Below are positions 7,223 through 14,323 of a DNA stretch of 17,176 bases, piece after piece. The DNA comes from an uncultured bacterium. Lineage in GTDB: Bacteria > Cyanobacteriota > Vampirovibrionia > Gastranaerophilales > Gastranaerophilaceae. The DNA lies in contig URPS01000044.1 in assembly GCA_900549855.1 (NCBI GenBank), positions 1-17,176 of the forward strand. Direction: 5' to 3'. The stretch's first letter is position 1. Every line of letters starts with the position of its first letter. The notes under the pieces are model-generated. The model was given only the letters and a program-made list of their open reading frames with translations, was not told where the DNA came from and did not search any database. A program made the translations under genes and the position numbers.

Positions 7223-9130
7223 CTATACTTCTTGTTTTTCTTTTTGAGATTCTTGATATTCTGCTATAAGCATTTGTTTTTCACTATAAGCTAAGTTTAA
7301 TTTTTGGATATCTTCTTCTTTTAATTTTCCAGCTTGAGCAAGATCATGTGATAAATGTTTTCTTGCAACTGTTGGCAAAGAATTTAAAAAGAATAATGGG
7401 TTTGCAACTCTTGAAACATATTGTTTAAGTTTTTCTTGTAAAAGAGTTGATTTTGCAAAATATTTATCAATTAAATTTAATTTATCTCTGTTAGTAGTAG
7501 CAGTTTCAAATTTTTCTTTTAATTTTTCTGCATTTAAATTTTCTACTGCTGATGAAACACTCTTATCTACTTTGAAAACTGTTTTTTCTTCTGTTGTTGA
7601 GATTTTAGATTTTAAATTTACTAATTTTGTAGAATCAACAGATTTTTTAGAAGTAAAACCTAAATCAGCATTGTTTGAAGCAGAATCTTCTGAACGTTTA
7701 GCAGGAGCCTTTAATTCAGCATCGCTACCGGTTTTAACTGTTGTGTAATTGCCGTTTGTAGCTTTATCCATTGCAGTGTTGAATTGTTCTTTTACTTCCG
7801 GAGTAAATGTTTCAGGATGGTTTTCTACGTATGTGTTAACGTTGTTTAATACATCTCTGTAGCTTGGCATTTCATAAGCATCTCTGTTTAATTCAGCCAT
7901 ATGAGCTTCTTTAAACATTTTAGAAAGCTTATCATTCAATTGAGTACCAATAAATTCACCTGATTGACCGGCTGTAACATAGTTTTCATATTCAACTAAT
8001 ACTTGTTTTTCTTCTTCTGTTAAATTAGGTTCAACACCTTCAGCCTTAGCTTTATCAACTTTTGCTTGAACAGCTTTTAATGCGTCACCGTTTTGTACAA
8101 ACCATTGTTTATAAGCTTCTTTAGATTTTGCATGAGAAGCTTCACGGTTTTCTTCTGTTTGAATAGCAACAAACATCGTATTCATTTCTGTTGCTTCTTC
8201 TGGACTCATAACATTTCCGTTTACATCAGGAGTTGTCGTTATTTGTTTATTTAATTCAGGATCTAACATTACTGTTGCGAAATTTTGGCTTTGTTCTTTT
8301 GTTTGGATAGAAGCATTAATTGCTTGAGAAGCTTTTTTTCTATTTTCTACAAACAAGTTTGGTAACAAATATGCAAAATAAACCGCTTCTTCTTCAGGAG
8401 AATTAATTAACATTCTTCCAAATGTACGCATTTCTTCAGCTTTTTTATCTTCTTCTGATAATGGTTGACCTTTTTTATGTCCAGGTCCATCTGCTTTATA
8501 TCTTAAATTATCAATGCTTTTACGTAGTTCTGTTTTTCCGAATTTATAAATAGCCTCTTTTATTTGTTCTGGAGATGTATTTTTAATAGTTGCGCCTTTT
8601 GGTAAACAACCAGCTGCAACCAATCTGTCCATTAAAGAATGTTTTGTTTTAAGATTCTTTTGAGCTTCTTTAAACCCTTCAATAGACCATTTTGTAGATA
8701 TCGCTACAAAATATTCATTTGCAGTTTTTGCAACTTTAGCTACATCCAATTTACCGTCTTTTGTCATAGAATCTTTAACTGCTGCATCAAAAGCTGCTTC
8801 ATAGGCTTTTATAGCTGCTTTTTTTTCTTCTGAAGTCATAACTTTTAAAGCTTCTTCTTTTGATTGACAAAGAGCTTTTAAAACTGGATTTTGCTTTAGT
8901 TGTTCTACAGTAATTCCATATTTTTTATATTTTTCACAGACTTTTTCTAAAATCTTATCAATTGCTAATGATATATTTTTCTCAACTTTAACTTCTTTTT
9001 CAGTACCGTCATAGATAGAATTTGTTGTTGAAGCAGGAGTTGATGCAACAGCAGTATCATTTGTTGTTGTAACAGCTATTGGCTGTTTCTTTTCAATATT
9101 ATTATTTGTAATTATACTCATATCTGTCAT
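7223..9130 (-). CDS. Large helical hypothetical protein, paralogue of the 621-aa protein
   Basis: This 635-aa protein is hydrophilic and rich in Lys, Glu, Ala and Thr, with no signal peptide. A Thr/Ser/Asn-rich disordered N-terminus (1-45) precedes a helical body (50-450), a low-complexity linker (455-500) and a C-terminal helical domain (515-635). Segments DVNG (302-305), LTEEEKQVL...YVTAG (370-388) and YRDVLNNVNTYVENHPE (424-440) correspond to those in the 621-aa neighbour, in the same order. GAGG (complement of 9139-9142) with an 8-nt spacing supports this ATG over the in-frame ATG four codons later. The TACTTTTTATATG box and a possible TTGAAA -35 lie upstream. It has its own terminator and is divergent from the exported protein at 9299. 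I can assign no function. Confidence 0.8.
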   Translation of the reverse strand: MTDMSIITNNNIEKKQPIAVTTTNDTAVASTPASTTNSIYDGTEKEVKVEKNISLAIDKILEKVCEKYKKYGITVEQLKQNPVLKALCQSKEEALKVMTSEEKKAAIKAYEAAFDAAVKDSMTKDGKLDVAKVAKTANEYFVAISTKWSIEGFKEAQKNLKTKHSLMDRLVAAGCLPKGATIKNTSPEQIKEAIYKFGKTELRKSIDNLRYKADGPGHKKGQPLSEEDKKAEEMRTFGRMLINSPEEEAVYFAYLLPNLFVENRKKASQAINASIQTKEQSQNFATVMLDPELNKQITTTPDVNGNVMSPEEATEMNTMFVAIQTEENREASHAKSKEAYKQWFVQNGDALKAVQAKVDKAKAEGVEPNLTEEEKQVLVEYENYVTAGQSGEFIGTQLNDKLSKMFKEAHMAELNRDAYEMPSYRDVLNNVNTYVENHPETFTPEVKEQFNTAMDKATNGNYTTVKTGSDAELKAPAKRSEDSASNNADLGFTSKKSVDSTKLVNLKSKISTTEEKTVFKVDKSVSSAVENLNAEKLKEKFETATTNRDKLNLIDKYFAKSTLLQEKLKQYVSRVANPLFFLNSLPTVARKHLSHDLAQAGKLKEEDIQKLNLAYSEKQMLIAEYQESQKEKQEV

Positions 9131-9142
9131 CTTACATACCTC

Positions 9143-9162
9143 ACATATAAAAAGTATTTAAG
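9143..9162 (-). promoter_or_regulatory. Shared AT-rich box upstream of the 635-aa gene
   Basis: The minus strand reads TTAAATACTTTTTATATGTG just before the GAGG ribosome-binding site. TTGAAA lies 16 nt upstream of TACTTT, a spacing compatible with TTGAAA/TACTTT serving as -35/-10. This is the third close copy of the box. Confidence 0.5.
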
Positions 9163-9254
9163 AATCCAGTAATTTCAACACTTTTAAAAATTGTTACATT
9201 TGTTTACATTTTTCAGCTTTATATATCAAATTTTATATTTTTCAGGTTTAATAT

Positions 9255-9263
9255 TGATATAAG
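9255..9263 (+). promoter_or_regulatory. Extended -10 promoter of the gene at 9299
   Basis: TGATATAAG is an extended -10 element almost identical to the TGATATAAT before the hydrolase-fold gene. The predicted start near 9270 leaves a leader of about 29 nt that includes AAAGGAG. No convincing -35 is seen, which is normal for extended -10 promoters. Confidence 0.5.
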
Positions 9264-9298
9264 TGGAACCCAATTAAAATTTATAAAGGAGTGTGTGT

Positions 9299-10228
9299 AT
9301 GATTAAACCGATTATGGGGAATTCTGTAGTTAAAAAGACTGTATTAGGCGCAATGATGGCAGGTGCTGTTATGGCAGGAGGTGCTGCTACAAAAAGTAAC
9401 AATTCTAATACTAATATTCAGCGTACAGAAATCAGCAAAGAAGCTGCTGAAGCGTCAAAAACATTAGCTGTTACAAACGTAATGAGTCCGCAGCAAGTTG
9501 GACCTGTTAGATACAAGGCACTTGATAAAAAAGTTATAGCTAGATCAGAAAACGCACAAGAAGTAACTAATAACACAAAATTCGTGAACGATACATATAA
9601 TACATATGGAACATTCGCTGCCACAGCATTGTTACAATTCGTATTGGATAATGATGTTTTAGAACGTACTACTAAAGACTTCCAGAAAACAGTAGATAAG
9701 AAATATGCAGAAATGGCTGATTTGGCAGAGAAAACTAAAGACATGGATGCAAATATGAGATTGGTACTAGTTGCATTAGGCAACGAAACAGCATTACTTA
9801 GTAAAACTGGTGTAGAAAAACTTGGTGCAGAAGTAAAAAAAGGAGCCGAACAAGTTTTGGCAGCTCTGGATGGCAACAATGGTGGTGACTTGTACGCAAA
9901 GAGATTAACAAATATTATAAACCTCTCTTCTAACGGCGTAAAACCAACTTACGAACAAGTATCTGATGCAATTGATAAGACTTTTAACGAAATGTATCCA
10001 AAACATCCGGAACTAAAAAAAGAATACGAAGATAAAGTTAGTATTTTTTCTGCAAAAATGGGACCAAACAATACTACAGAAAAGAAAGCCAAAATCCTTG
10101 CATATAAATTCTATGTTATGGACAGTATCATAATGGAAAATGTTAACAAAAACGTAGGACTTAGCAAAGATAAGGATTATATGAAAATGTATAATACTAA
10201 TTTTGTTCAAGGATGCAAACCGGAATAA
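9299..10228 (+). CDS. Exported protein of unknown function, 309 aa
   Basis: The ATG at 9299 is preferred over the upstream in-frame GTG at 9293. AAAGGAG at 9285-9291 is 7 nt from this ATG but only 1 nt from the GTG. The N-terminus has a Lys pair (about 11-12) followed by a small-residue hydrophobic stretch VLGAMMAGAVMAGGAA, typical of a Sec signal peptide cleaved near residue 30, without a lipobox cysteine. The mature part is helical and charged (for example KDFQKTVDKKYAEMADLAEKT in the middle), with one Cys close to the C-terminus. I recognise no family. It is a single-gene unit with its own extended -10 promoter and terminator, divergent from the 635-aa gene. Confidence 0.82.
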   Translation: MIKPIMGNSVVKKTVLGAMMAGAVMAGGAATKSNNSNTNIQRTEISKEAAEASKTLAVTNVMSPQQVGPVRYKALDKKVIARSENAQEVTNNTKFVNDTYNTYGTFAATALLQFVLDNDVLERTTKDFQKTVDKKYAEMADLAEKTKDMDANMRLVLVALGNETALLSKTGVEKLGAEVKKGAEQVLAALDGNNGGDLYAKRLTNIINLSSNGVKPTYEQVSDAIDKTFNEMYPKHPELKKEYEDKVSIFSAKMGPNNTTEKKAKILAYKFYVMDSIIMENVNKNVGLSKDKDYMKMYNTNFVQGCKPE

Positions 10229-10257
10229 AAAGTTTATAGATTTTTTAAATTCAAGGG

Positions 10258-10290
10258 AACGGGCTCATCCTAAAAGGAAGAGCCCGTTTT
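10258..10290 (+). terminator. Terminator after the exported protein gene
   Basis: AACGGGCTC (10258-10266) pairs with GAGCCCGTT (10280-10288) around a 13-nt loop that can itself pair as TCCT/AGGA. The stem ends in TTTT. It lies about 30 nt past the stop codon. Confidence 0.88.
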
Positions 10291-10322
10291 GTTGTAATAA
10301 TATCAGATGTTCACCATCATAA

Positions 10323-10439
10323 CGTCATTACGAGCGGAAGCGAAGTAATCCAGTCATCAAAATAATAAATAGGGTTAAAAAGAGTAGATTACCACGTCAC
10401 TACCGTTCCTCGCAAAGACTTTGTACTTTTTAATGACAC
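10323..10439. repeat. Degenerate palindromic dispersed repeat, MITE-like
   Basis: The left arm, starting CGTCATTACGAGCGGAAGCG (10323-10353), and the reverse complement of the right arm (about 10386-10415, starting TTGCGAGGAACGGTAGTGAC) resemble each other and the widespread small palindromic repeats with a CGTCATTGCGAG...GCAATC pattern found in many bacterial genomes. The interior is AT-rich. The expected CGCAATGACA end is split by an 18-nt insert (10416-10433). No coding capacity. It lies between two converging genes. Confidence 0.7.
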
Positions 10440-10444
10440 AGTTT

Positions 10445-11155
10445 TTACTGCATAAAGACAGCTCTAACATAATAATTTTCGTCATTCATCAATTTGGCTT
10501 TTAGTTCTTCAAACATGCCGGATTTTTGAATTATCTGTGCAGCTTTTTCTCTTACAGTATACTCATTTTGTGCAATAGAACGTTTTAAAAGACTTTCTAA
10601 CGTCGTGAAATCCACCTTGTCATAAAAATTCTTCAAACTTTCCAAGCACCAATAGAGCTTAAATAATTGTTTATTTATAACGTATTTTTTATCCCTAAAA
10701 ATAAATTTATCCAGTTCATCTAAAGCATCTATTGTGTAACTTACCAAAAAATCAACATAATCTGATACAAATTGCGAATTCTTATCAAGATATACAACAC
10801 TGTCCACTATCAACCTGCAAATATTTGCGTTTATATCAATCGTCGCATCCGCAAAAACTTTCGGCGATAATTGTGTAAAATATTCACCGACACAATTATT
10901 TGCTGAAATCAATTGAAAAATCTTCATAGCTATTGCTTCTCGAATTTTTCCATCACATCCTGTTAAATTTTTCAGCAATGCTTCTGCATCTTCTTTTGAT
11001 TTTACGTAATCAAACTTAAGCGCTGCAATTTGTTTTTGTGGAATGTTGCCGCTATCAAGCAAAGCTACGAGTTCATTATGACTAAAATCTTTTCCACAAA
11101 GTTCATAAGCCTGCTCAAAATTTGTATCTAAATCTTTATAAAAACCTGTATTCAA
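10445..11155 (-). CDS. HEAT-like helical repeat protein, 236 aa
   Basis: This soluble all-helical protein is built of roughly 30-40-residue helical pairs. The clearest unit is near the C-terminus, NEYTVREKAAQIIQKSG followed by a second helix and NDENYYVRAVFMQ, a typical HEAT pattern with the V-R dipeptide. An earlier unit, GKIREAIAMKIFQLI, is near 69-83. Such proteins usually act as protein-binding scaffolds. The only plausible start is TTG at 11153-11155, preceded by AAAGGA 8 nt upstream on the minus strand; no ATG lies near. Two other helical-repeat proteins occur in the window (2768-3676 and the C-terminus of 5222-7087), but similarity to them is general only. The partner is unknown. Confidence 0.78.
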   Translation of the reverse strand: MNTGFYKDLDTNFEQAYELCGKDFSHNELVALLDSGNIPQKQIAALKFDYVKSKEDAEALLKNLTGCDGKIREAIAMKIFQLISANNCVGEYFTQLSPKVFADATIDINANICRLIVDSVVYLDKNSQFVSDYVDFLVSYTIDALDELDKFIFRDKKYVINKQLFKLYWCLESLKNFYDKVDFTTLESLLKRSIAQNEYTVREKAAQIIQKSGMFEELKAKLMNDENYYVRAVFMQ

Positions 11156-11240
11156 ATTCTTAATCCTTTTATTGTATGACTATATTCTAACATAATGTAT
11201 AATGAATTCACTCATAAAAATAGTTTTAATGTATGATAAG

Positions 11241-11254
11241 GAATTTTAAAATTC
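11241..11254. promoter_or_regulatory. 14-bp palindrome just upstream of a -10 element
   Basis: GAATTTTAAAATTC is a perfect palindrome ending 3 nt before TATAAT (11258-11263), the likely -10 for the 54-aa ORF. Its position suits an operator, but pure A/T palindromes arise easily in this background. Confidence 0.35.
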
Positions 11255-11284
11255 ATGTATAATAATTCATAGGAGAACTATCAT

Positions 11285-11449
11285 ATGAGTATATTTGAAA
11301 ATTTTATGAATAAATTATGTGCTTTTGAAAAAGAACCTCAAAAAATTGGACTATCACAATTTAAGGATGCACCTATTATTGAAAAATCAGAACCTTCTAT
11401 CAAAAACAAAAATGTAAAACTCTCTGATTTGATGCGCAGAGCTAGCTAA
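11285..11449 (+). CDS. Small protein, 54 aa, function unknown
   Basis: The ORF starts MSIFENFMNKLCAFEKEPQK and ends VKLSDLMRRAS. AGGAGA at 11271-11276 is 8 nt from the ATG, and a perfect TATAAT at 11258-11263 is close upstream, though that would give a very short leader. The N-terminus could form an amphipathic helix, the middle is Pro/Lys/Glu-rich and probably disordered, and the tail is basic and helical. No signal peptide or membrane segment. An AT-only hairpin (AAAAATT/AATTTTT, 11448-11468) starts at the stop codon and may act as a weak terminator. It is divergent from the HEAT-like gene and upstream of prs. I do not recognise the family. Confidence 0.6.
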   Translation: MSIFENFMNKLCAFEKEPQKIGLSQFKDAPIIEKSEPSIKNKNVKLSDLMRRAS

Positions 11450-11509
11450 AAATTGCTATAGAATTTTTAATTTTCGCACACATTAAATTAAGTCTTAATA
11501 TTTCGTAAA

Positions 11510-11542
11510 GAATACTTTTTTATAATTTACTTTAGGTATAAA
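11510..11542 (+). promoter_or_regulatory. Promoter region of prs
   Basis: AATACTTTTTTATAAT (11511-11526) contains a perfect TATAAT and also resembles the shared AT-rich box of the minus-strand genes. A second possible -10, TATAAA, is at 11537-11542. No good -35 is seen for either, so the exact start is uncertain. Confidence 0.4.
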
Positions 11543-11586
11543 ATAGAGATATTCCAACGATTACGAATTAAGAAAGGACTTTTTAA

Positions 11587-12597
11587 ATGGTGCTTGAAAT
11601 GACTTACCCACAGCTGGAACGAGCTGTTAACCCTACTCACGATATTAGACTATTTTCAGGACGTTCCAATCCAAAATTAGCACAAGAAATTGCCGATTAT
11701 TTAGGTACAACAGTAGGACCTATGGTAATTAAAAACTTTGCAGACGGTGAGATTTATGTTCAAGTAAAAGAAAGTATCCGTGGTGATGATGTATTTATCG
11801 TTCAACCACTTTGTAATCCTGTTAACGAAAACCTTATGGAATTGTTAATTATGATAGATGCTTTCAAAAGAGCAAGCGCCAAGACTATCACAGCAGTAAT
11901 TCCTTACTACGGTTATGCAAGACAAGACAGAAAAACTTCCGGCAGAGAAGCAATTACAGCAAAGCTTGTTGCTGATTTATTGACAACAGCAGGCGCAACA
12001 AGAGTTCTTGCAATGGACTTGCACACAGGTCAAATTCAAGGTTTCTTTAACATACTTGTTGACCACATTTTTGCAACACCAATATTAGTTGATTATGTAA
12101 AAAGTTTAGGTTTAAATCCAGATGAAATGGTTGCAGTAAGCCCTGACATGGGTGGTGCAAACAGAACAAGACACTTCGCCAAGAATTTGAACATCCCTAT
12201 GGCTATTATTGATAAGCGTAGAGATAGACACAACGAAGCAATCGCAGCGCATATTATCGGGGATGTCGAAAACAAAGTTTGCTTAATGTTTGACGATATT
12301 ATTGACACAGCCGGAACAATTTGCGAAGCTTCAAAATTATTAAAGAGCAAAGGTGCTAAGGCTGTTTACGTTGGTGCTACACACGCTGTATTTTCCGGCC
12401 CTGCTATTGAAAGATTAAAAAATGCTCCAATTGAAGAATGTATTGTTACTAATACAATTCCTTGGGCTCCTGAGGACTTACCTTCTAACGTAAAACAATT
12501 ATCTGTTGCGTCATTATTAGGACAAGCAATCTCACGCATACATGATGATGAATCAGTAAGTTCATTATTCGGCTTTGAAAAAGAAATGAAAGTTTAG
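11587..12597 (+). CDS. prs: Ribose-phosphate pyrophosphokinase (PRPP synthetase)
   Basis: This cytoplasmic enzyme makes PRPP from ribose 5-phosphate and ATP, feeding purine, pyrimidine, histidine, tryptophan and NAD synthesis. Family motifs are complete: FADGEIYVQV (51-60), PYYGYARQDRK (106-116), DLHTGQIQGFF (144-154), the catalytic flexible loop KRRDRHN (210-216) and the ribose-phosphate loop DDIIDTAGT (236-244). At 336 aa it is slightly longer than typical class I enzymes (about 315), through short N- and C-terminal extensions. AAAGGA at 11573-11578, 8 nt upstream, supports this ATG; the ATG four codons later (11599) is less well placed. It is monocistronic with a strong terminator. Confidence 0.98.
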   Translation: MVLEMTYPQLERAVNPTHDIRLFSGRSNPKLAQEIADYLGTTVGPMVIKNFADGEIYVQVKESIRGDDVFIVQPLCNPVNENLMELLIMIDAFKRASAKTITAVIPYYGYARQDRKTSGREAITAKLVADLLTTAGATRVLAMDLHTGQIQGFFNILVDHIFATPILVDYVKSLGLNPDEMVAVSPDMGGANRTRHFAKNLNIPMAIIDKRRDRHNEAIAAHIIGDVENKVCLMFDDIIDTAGTICEASKLLKSKGAKAVYVGATHAVFSGPAIERLKNAPIEECIVTNTIPWAPEDLPSNVKQLSVASLLGQAISRIHDDESVSSLFGFEKEMKV

Positions 12598-12618
12598 GAT
12601 TTTAGATAAAAAAAATAC

Positions 12619-12658
12619 AAAAAAAGGAAGTCACATATAATAAAGACTTCCTTTTTTT
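12619..12658 (+). terminator. Terminator after prs
   Basis: A 14-bp perfect stem, AAAAAAAGGAAGTC (12619-12632) with GACTTCCTTTTTTT (12645-12658), ends in seven T, about 20 nt after the prs stop. Confidence 0.9.
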
Positions 12659-12663
12659 ATATA

Positions 12664-12765
12664 AAAGGGCAGACGATAGCTGCCCTTTACCGCATATTAC
12701 CTCTCAGAACAATCTCTTATAAACTTTGATTAACATTACCAAAGTGGGCTAATGCGGTCTTTTAT
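12664..12765. other. Hairpin-rich spacer, possible structured RNA
   Basis: The prs terminator is followed by AAAGGGCAG/CTGCCCTTT (12664-12672 with 12680-12688), then ACCGCAT (12689-12695) pairing with ATGCGGT about 60 nt later. That long-range pair encloses a small CTTTG/CAAAG hairpin and is followed by TCTTTTATTTTTTT. On the plus strand this layout would suit a small RNA with a poor terminator; on the minus strand the first hairpin would be a terminator. I see no clear promoter on either side and no ORF. Confidence 0.4.
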
Positions 12766-12824
12766 TTTTTTATTTTCGACGTTATTCACAATAACAATAT
12801 AAAGTAAAAATCTACAAATTCCAT

Positions 12825-12870
12825 TAAACAAAAAGGCAATGTTGAAAATTCAACATTGCCTTTTTGTTTA
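12825..12870 (-). terminator. Terminator after the matrixin-like gene
   Basis: A 22-bp perfect inverted repeat (12825-12846 with 12849-12870), with AAAAAGGCAATG/CATTGCCTTTTT at its core, begins 17 nt past the stop of the minus-strand gene. T runs exist on both strands, so it can act in either direction. Confidence 0.88.
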
Positions 12871-12886
12871 TTAAACTTTAATAGAA

Positions 12887-14119
12887 TTAGTCTTCTGAAT
12901 CACCTGCTGTTTTACCATATCTTCTAATTGTGGCATTAAGCATATTTTCGTGACGTTTTTCTCTATAGATTTGGCACAACAATTTGTAAGCGTGTTTGTT
13001 GTATGGATTTTGTTGCAAAATTGTATCCAATTGTTCTATAGCAGAGTTAGAACGTTTCATATAATAGTCGATTAATGCAGGTAATGTTTCTGTTAAGTCA
13101 TTCATATCAGTTGCACAAGCAATTTCTGCACAACTTTTAGCTTTATCAAATTCTTCTGCATCAAGATACATAACAGCTACTTCGTAGTAAACTTCTGATT
13201 TACTTCTTCTATCAGATTTCATTTGGGCAACAGCTTGATACTCTTGAGCAGCTTTGTCATATTCTGCTCTTCTTCTCAATTCTTCTGCCAAAGCAAGTTT
13301 TGTAGAAATATCTGTTGCTACAACTTCGTCCGGATTAACTGTTTCATCAACCGGAACTTGTAATGTTGCCAAAATTTCATTTACAGTAAATAACTGTGAT
13401 TTTTCTTCCGCAGAAGGAGGAACATTTGTAACATCAGGTACTACAGAATATACAAGAGCCAACGTTTTCAAATCTCTTGCTGTAATTTCTGTATTGAATT
13501 TTGTACCGATAGGATACATTACATCATAAATACTAGGGCTTTTGCCGTTTAAACCAAGAGATAAACCGATTTCTTGCAATGCAGAAGAGAACAATTGCTT
13601 AGAATCCAAATTATGTTTCTTTGCATCTGTTTTTTTAAAATTAATTGTAGAACCAATTATTGTATTACCTTTGATATCAAAAGATTGAGTACCAATAGGT
13701 GAATTATCATCGCTGTTAAAGTTTTTGAAATAGCATCTCATATCAGCTTCTTCTTGTGTTTCTACAATTTCAAAGCTTACAAGACCTTCACTTGCTCTTT
13801 CCCAAGATTGGTATGCTCTGATTACAACTTCTCTATAATAATCAGGAACATCAGGAGTATCTTGAACATATACTTTTAAAGGGAAAGATGCTCTGTTCCA
13901 TCTAATAATTTTACCATTTGCAGCAACTTCTCTAAAATAACTATCAATAACAGCTGCTTTTACTGTCTTTTCACTCATTGATTTGTCATAACCAAGAACA
14001 ATTGAGTAAGAATTCTTTAGTGCGAATTCAGCCGGTTTCATGTCAATTCTATTATTAATATTCAATAACGATGCGGCGCCAGCTGCAATTAGGAATGTAC
14101 AAATTACTATCTTTTTCAT
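12887..14119 (-). CDS. Exported matrixin-like pseudopeptidase with C-terminal TPRs
   Basis: The N-terminus MKKIVICTFLIAAGAASLL is a signal peptide or membrane anchor. Residues about 70-230 follow the matrixin (M10-type metzincin) pattern: RWNRASFPLKVYV (73-85), a helix with AYQSWERAS (102-110), FEIVETQEEADMRCYF (116-131), and a would-be active-site helix. Canonical HExxHxxGxxH here reads QEIGLSLGLNG (182-192), so the three zinc-binding histidines are Gln182, Leu186 and Gly192, while Glu183, Gly189 and the Met-turn DVMYP (199-203) survive. Zinc catalysis is therefore unlikely. Residues about 260-390 look like tetratricopeptide repeats (EYDKAAQEYQAVAQ, EEFDKAKSCAEIACA), suggesting protein binding. 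A binding or scaffold role is inferred. GAGG lies 12 nt before the ATG, a long spacing. It is a single gene with its own terminator. Confidence 0.85.
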   Translation of the reverse strand: MKKIVICTFLIAAGAASLLNINNRIDMKPAEFALKNSYSIVLGYDKSMSEKTVKAAVIDSYFREVAANGKIIRWNRASFPLKVYVQDTPDVPDYYREVVIRAYQSWERASEGLVSFEIVETQEEADMRCYFKNFNSDDNSPIGTQSFDIKGNTIIGSTINFKKTDAKKHNLDSKQLFSSALQEIGLSLGLNGKSPSIYDVMYPIGTKFNTEITARDLKTLALVYSVVPDVTNVPPSAEEKSQLFTVNEILATLQVPVDETVNPDEVVATDISTKLALAEELRRRAEYDKAAQEYQAVAQMKSDRRSKSEVYYEVAVMYLDAEEFDKAKSCAEIACATDMNDLTETLPALIDYYMKRSNSAIEQLDTILQQNPYNKHAYKLLCQIYREKRHENMLNATIRRYGKTAGDSED

Positions 14120-14274
14120 ATTTTTAGAAAACCTCTTTTTGTTGCTACCTTTACATTTTACTTAAAAACTCGTAAATATATTTTTTTGCTCTTTTTCCAA
14201 TGAATGTTAAAAAAACTTAAAAAACATACCAACAGGTAGATTATACAATATTTTTCAATAATTTACAATCCGAC

Positions 14275-14303
14275 TTGAAAGTTTCTCTATTTTAAGTTAA
14301 ACT
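14275..14303 (+). promoter_or_regulatory. Promoter of the 40-aa/245-aa operon
   Basis: TTGAAA (14275-14280) and TAAACT (14298-14303) are spaced by 17 bp, predicting a start near 14310, immediately before the AAGGAGG at 14313-14319. Confidence 0.6.
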
Positions 14304-14306
14304 TAA
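14292..14306. promoter_or_regulatory. 15-bp palindrome over the -10, probable operator
   Basis: TTAAGTT-A-AACTTAA is a perfect inverted repeat covering the -10 TAAACT of the operon promoter. A protein bound here would block polymerase. The downstream winged-helix protein is a conceivable but unproven binder. Confidence 0.45.
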
Positions 14307-14323
14307 CACATTAAGGAGGGTAT

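Noticed and set aside
8639..8833. Phe/Cys-rich 64-aa plus-strand frame inside the 635-aa gene
   Set aside because: Same antisense artefact; no start signal.
9293..9298. GTG start for the exported 309-aa protein
   Set aside because: The AAAGGAG ends 1 nt before this GTG, too close for initiation, while the ATG at 9299 has ideal spacing.
9418..9879. 153-aa minus-strand frame inside the exported-protein gene
   Set aside because: Entirely antisense to a gene with a signal peptide, ribosome-binding site, promoter and terminator.
10323..10439. Insertion sequence remnant
   Set aside because: No transposase reading frame and no flanking target duplication that I can see; arm pattern fits a small non-coding palindromic repeat better.
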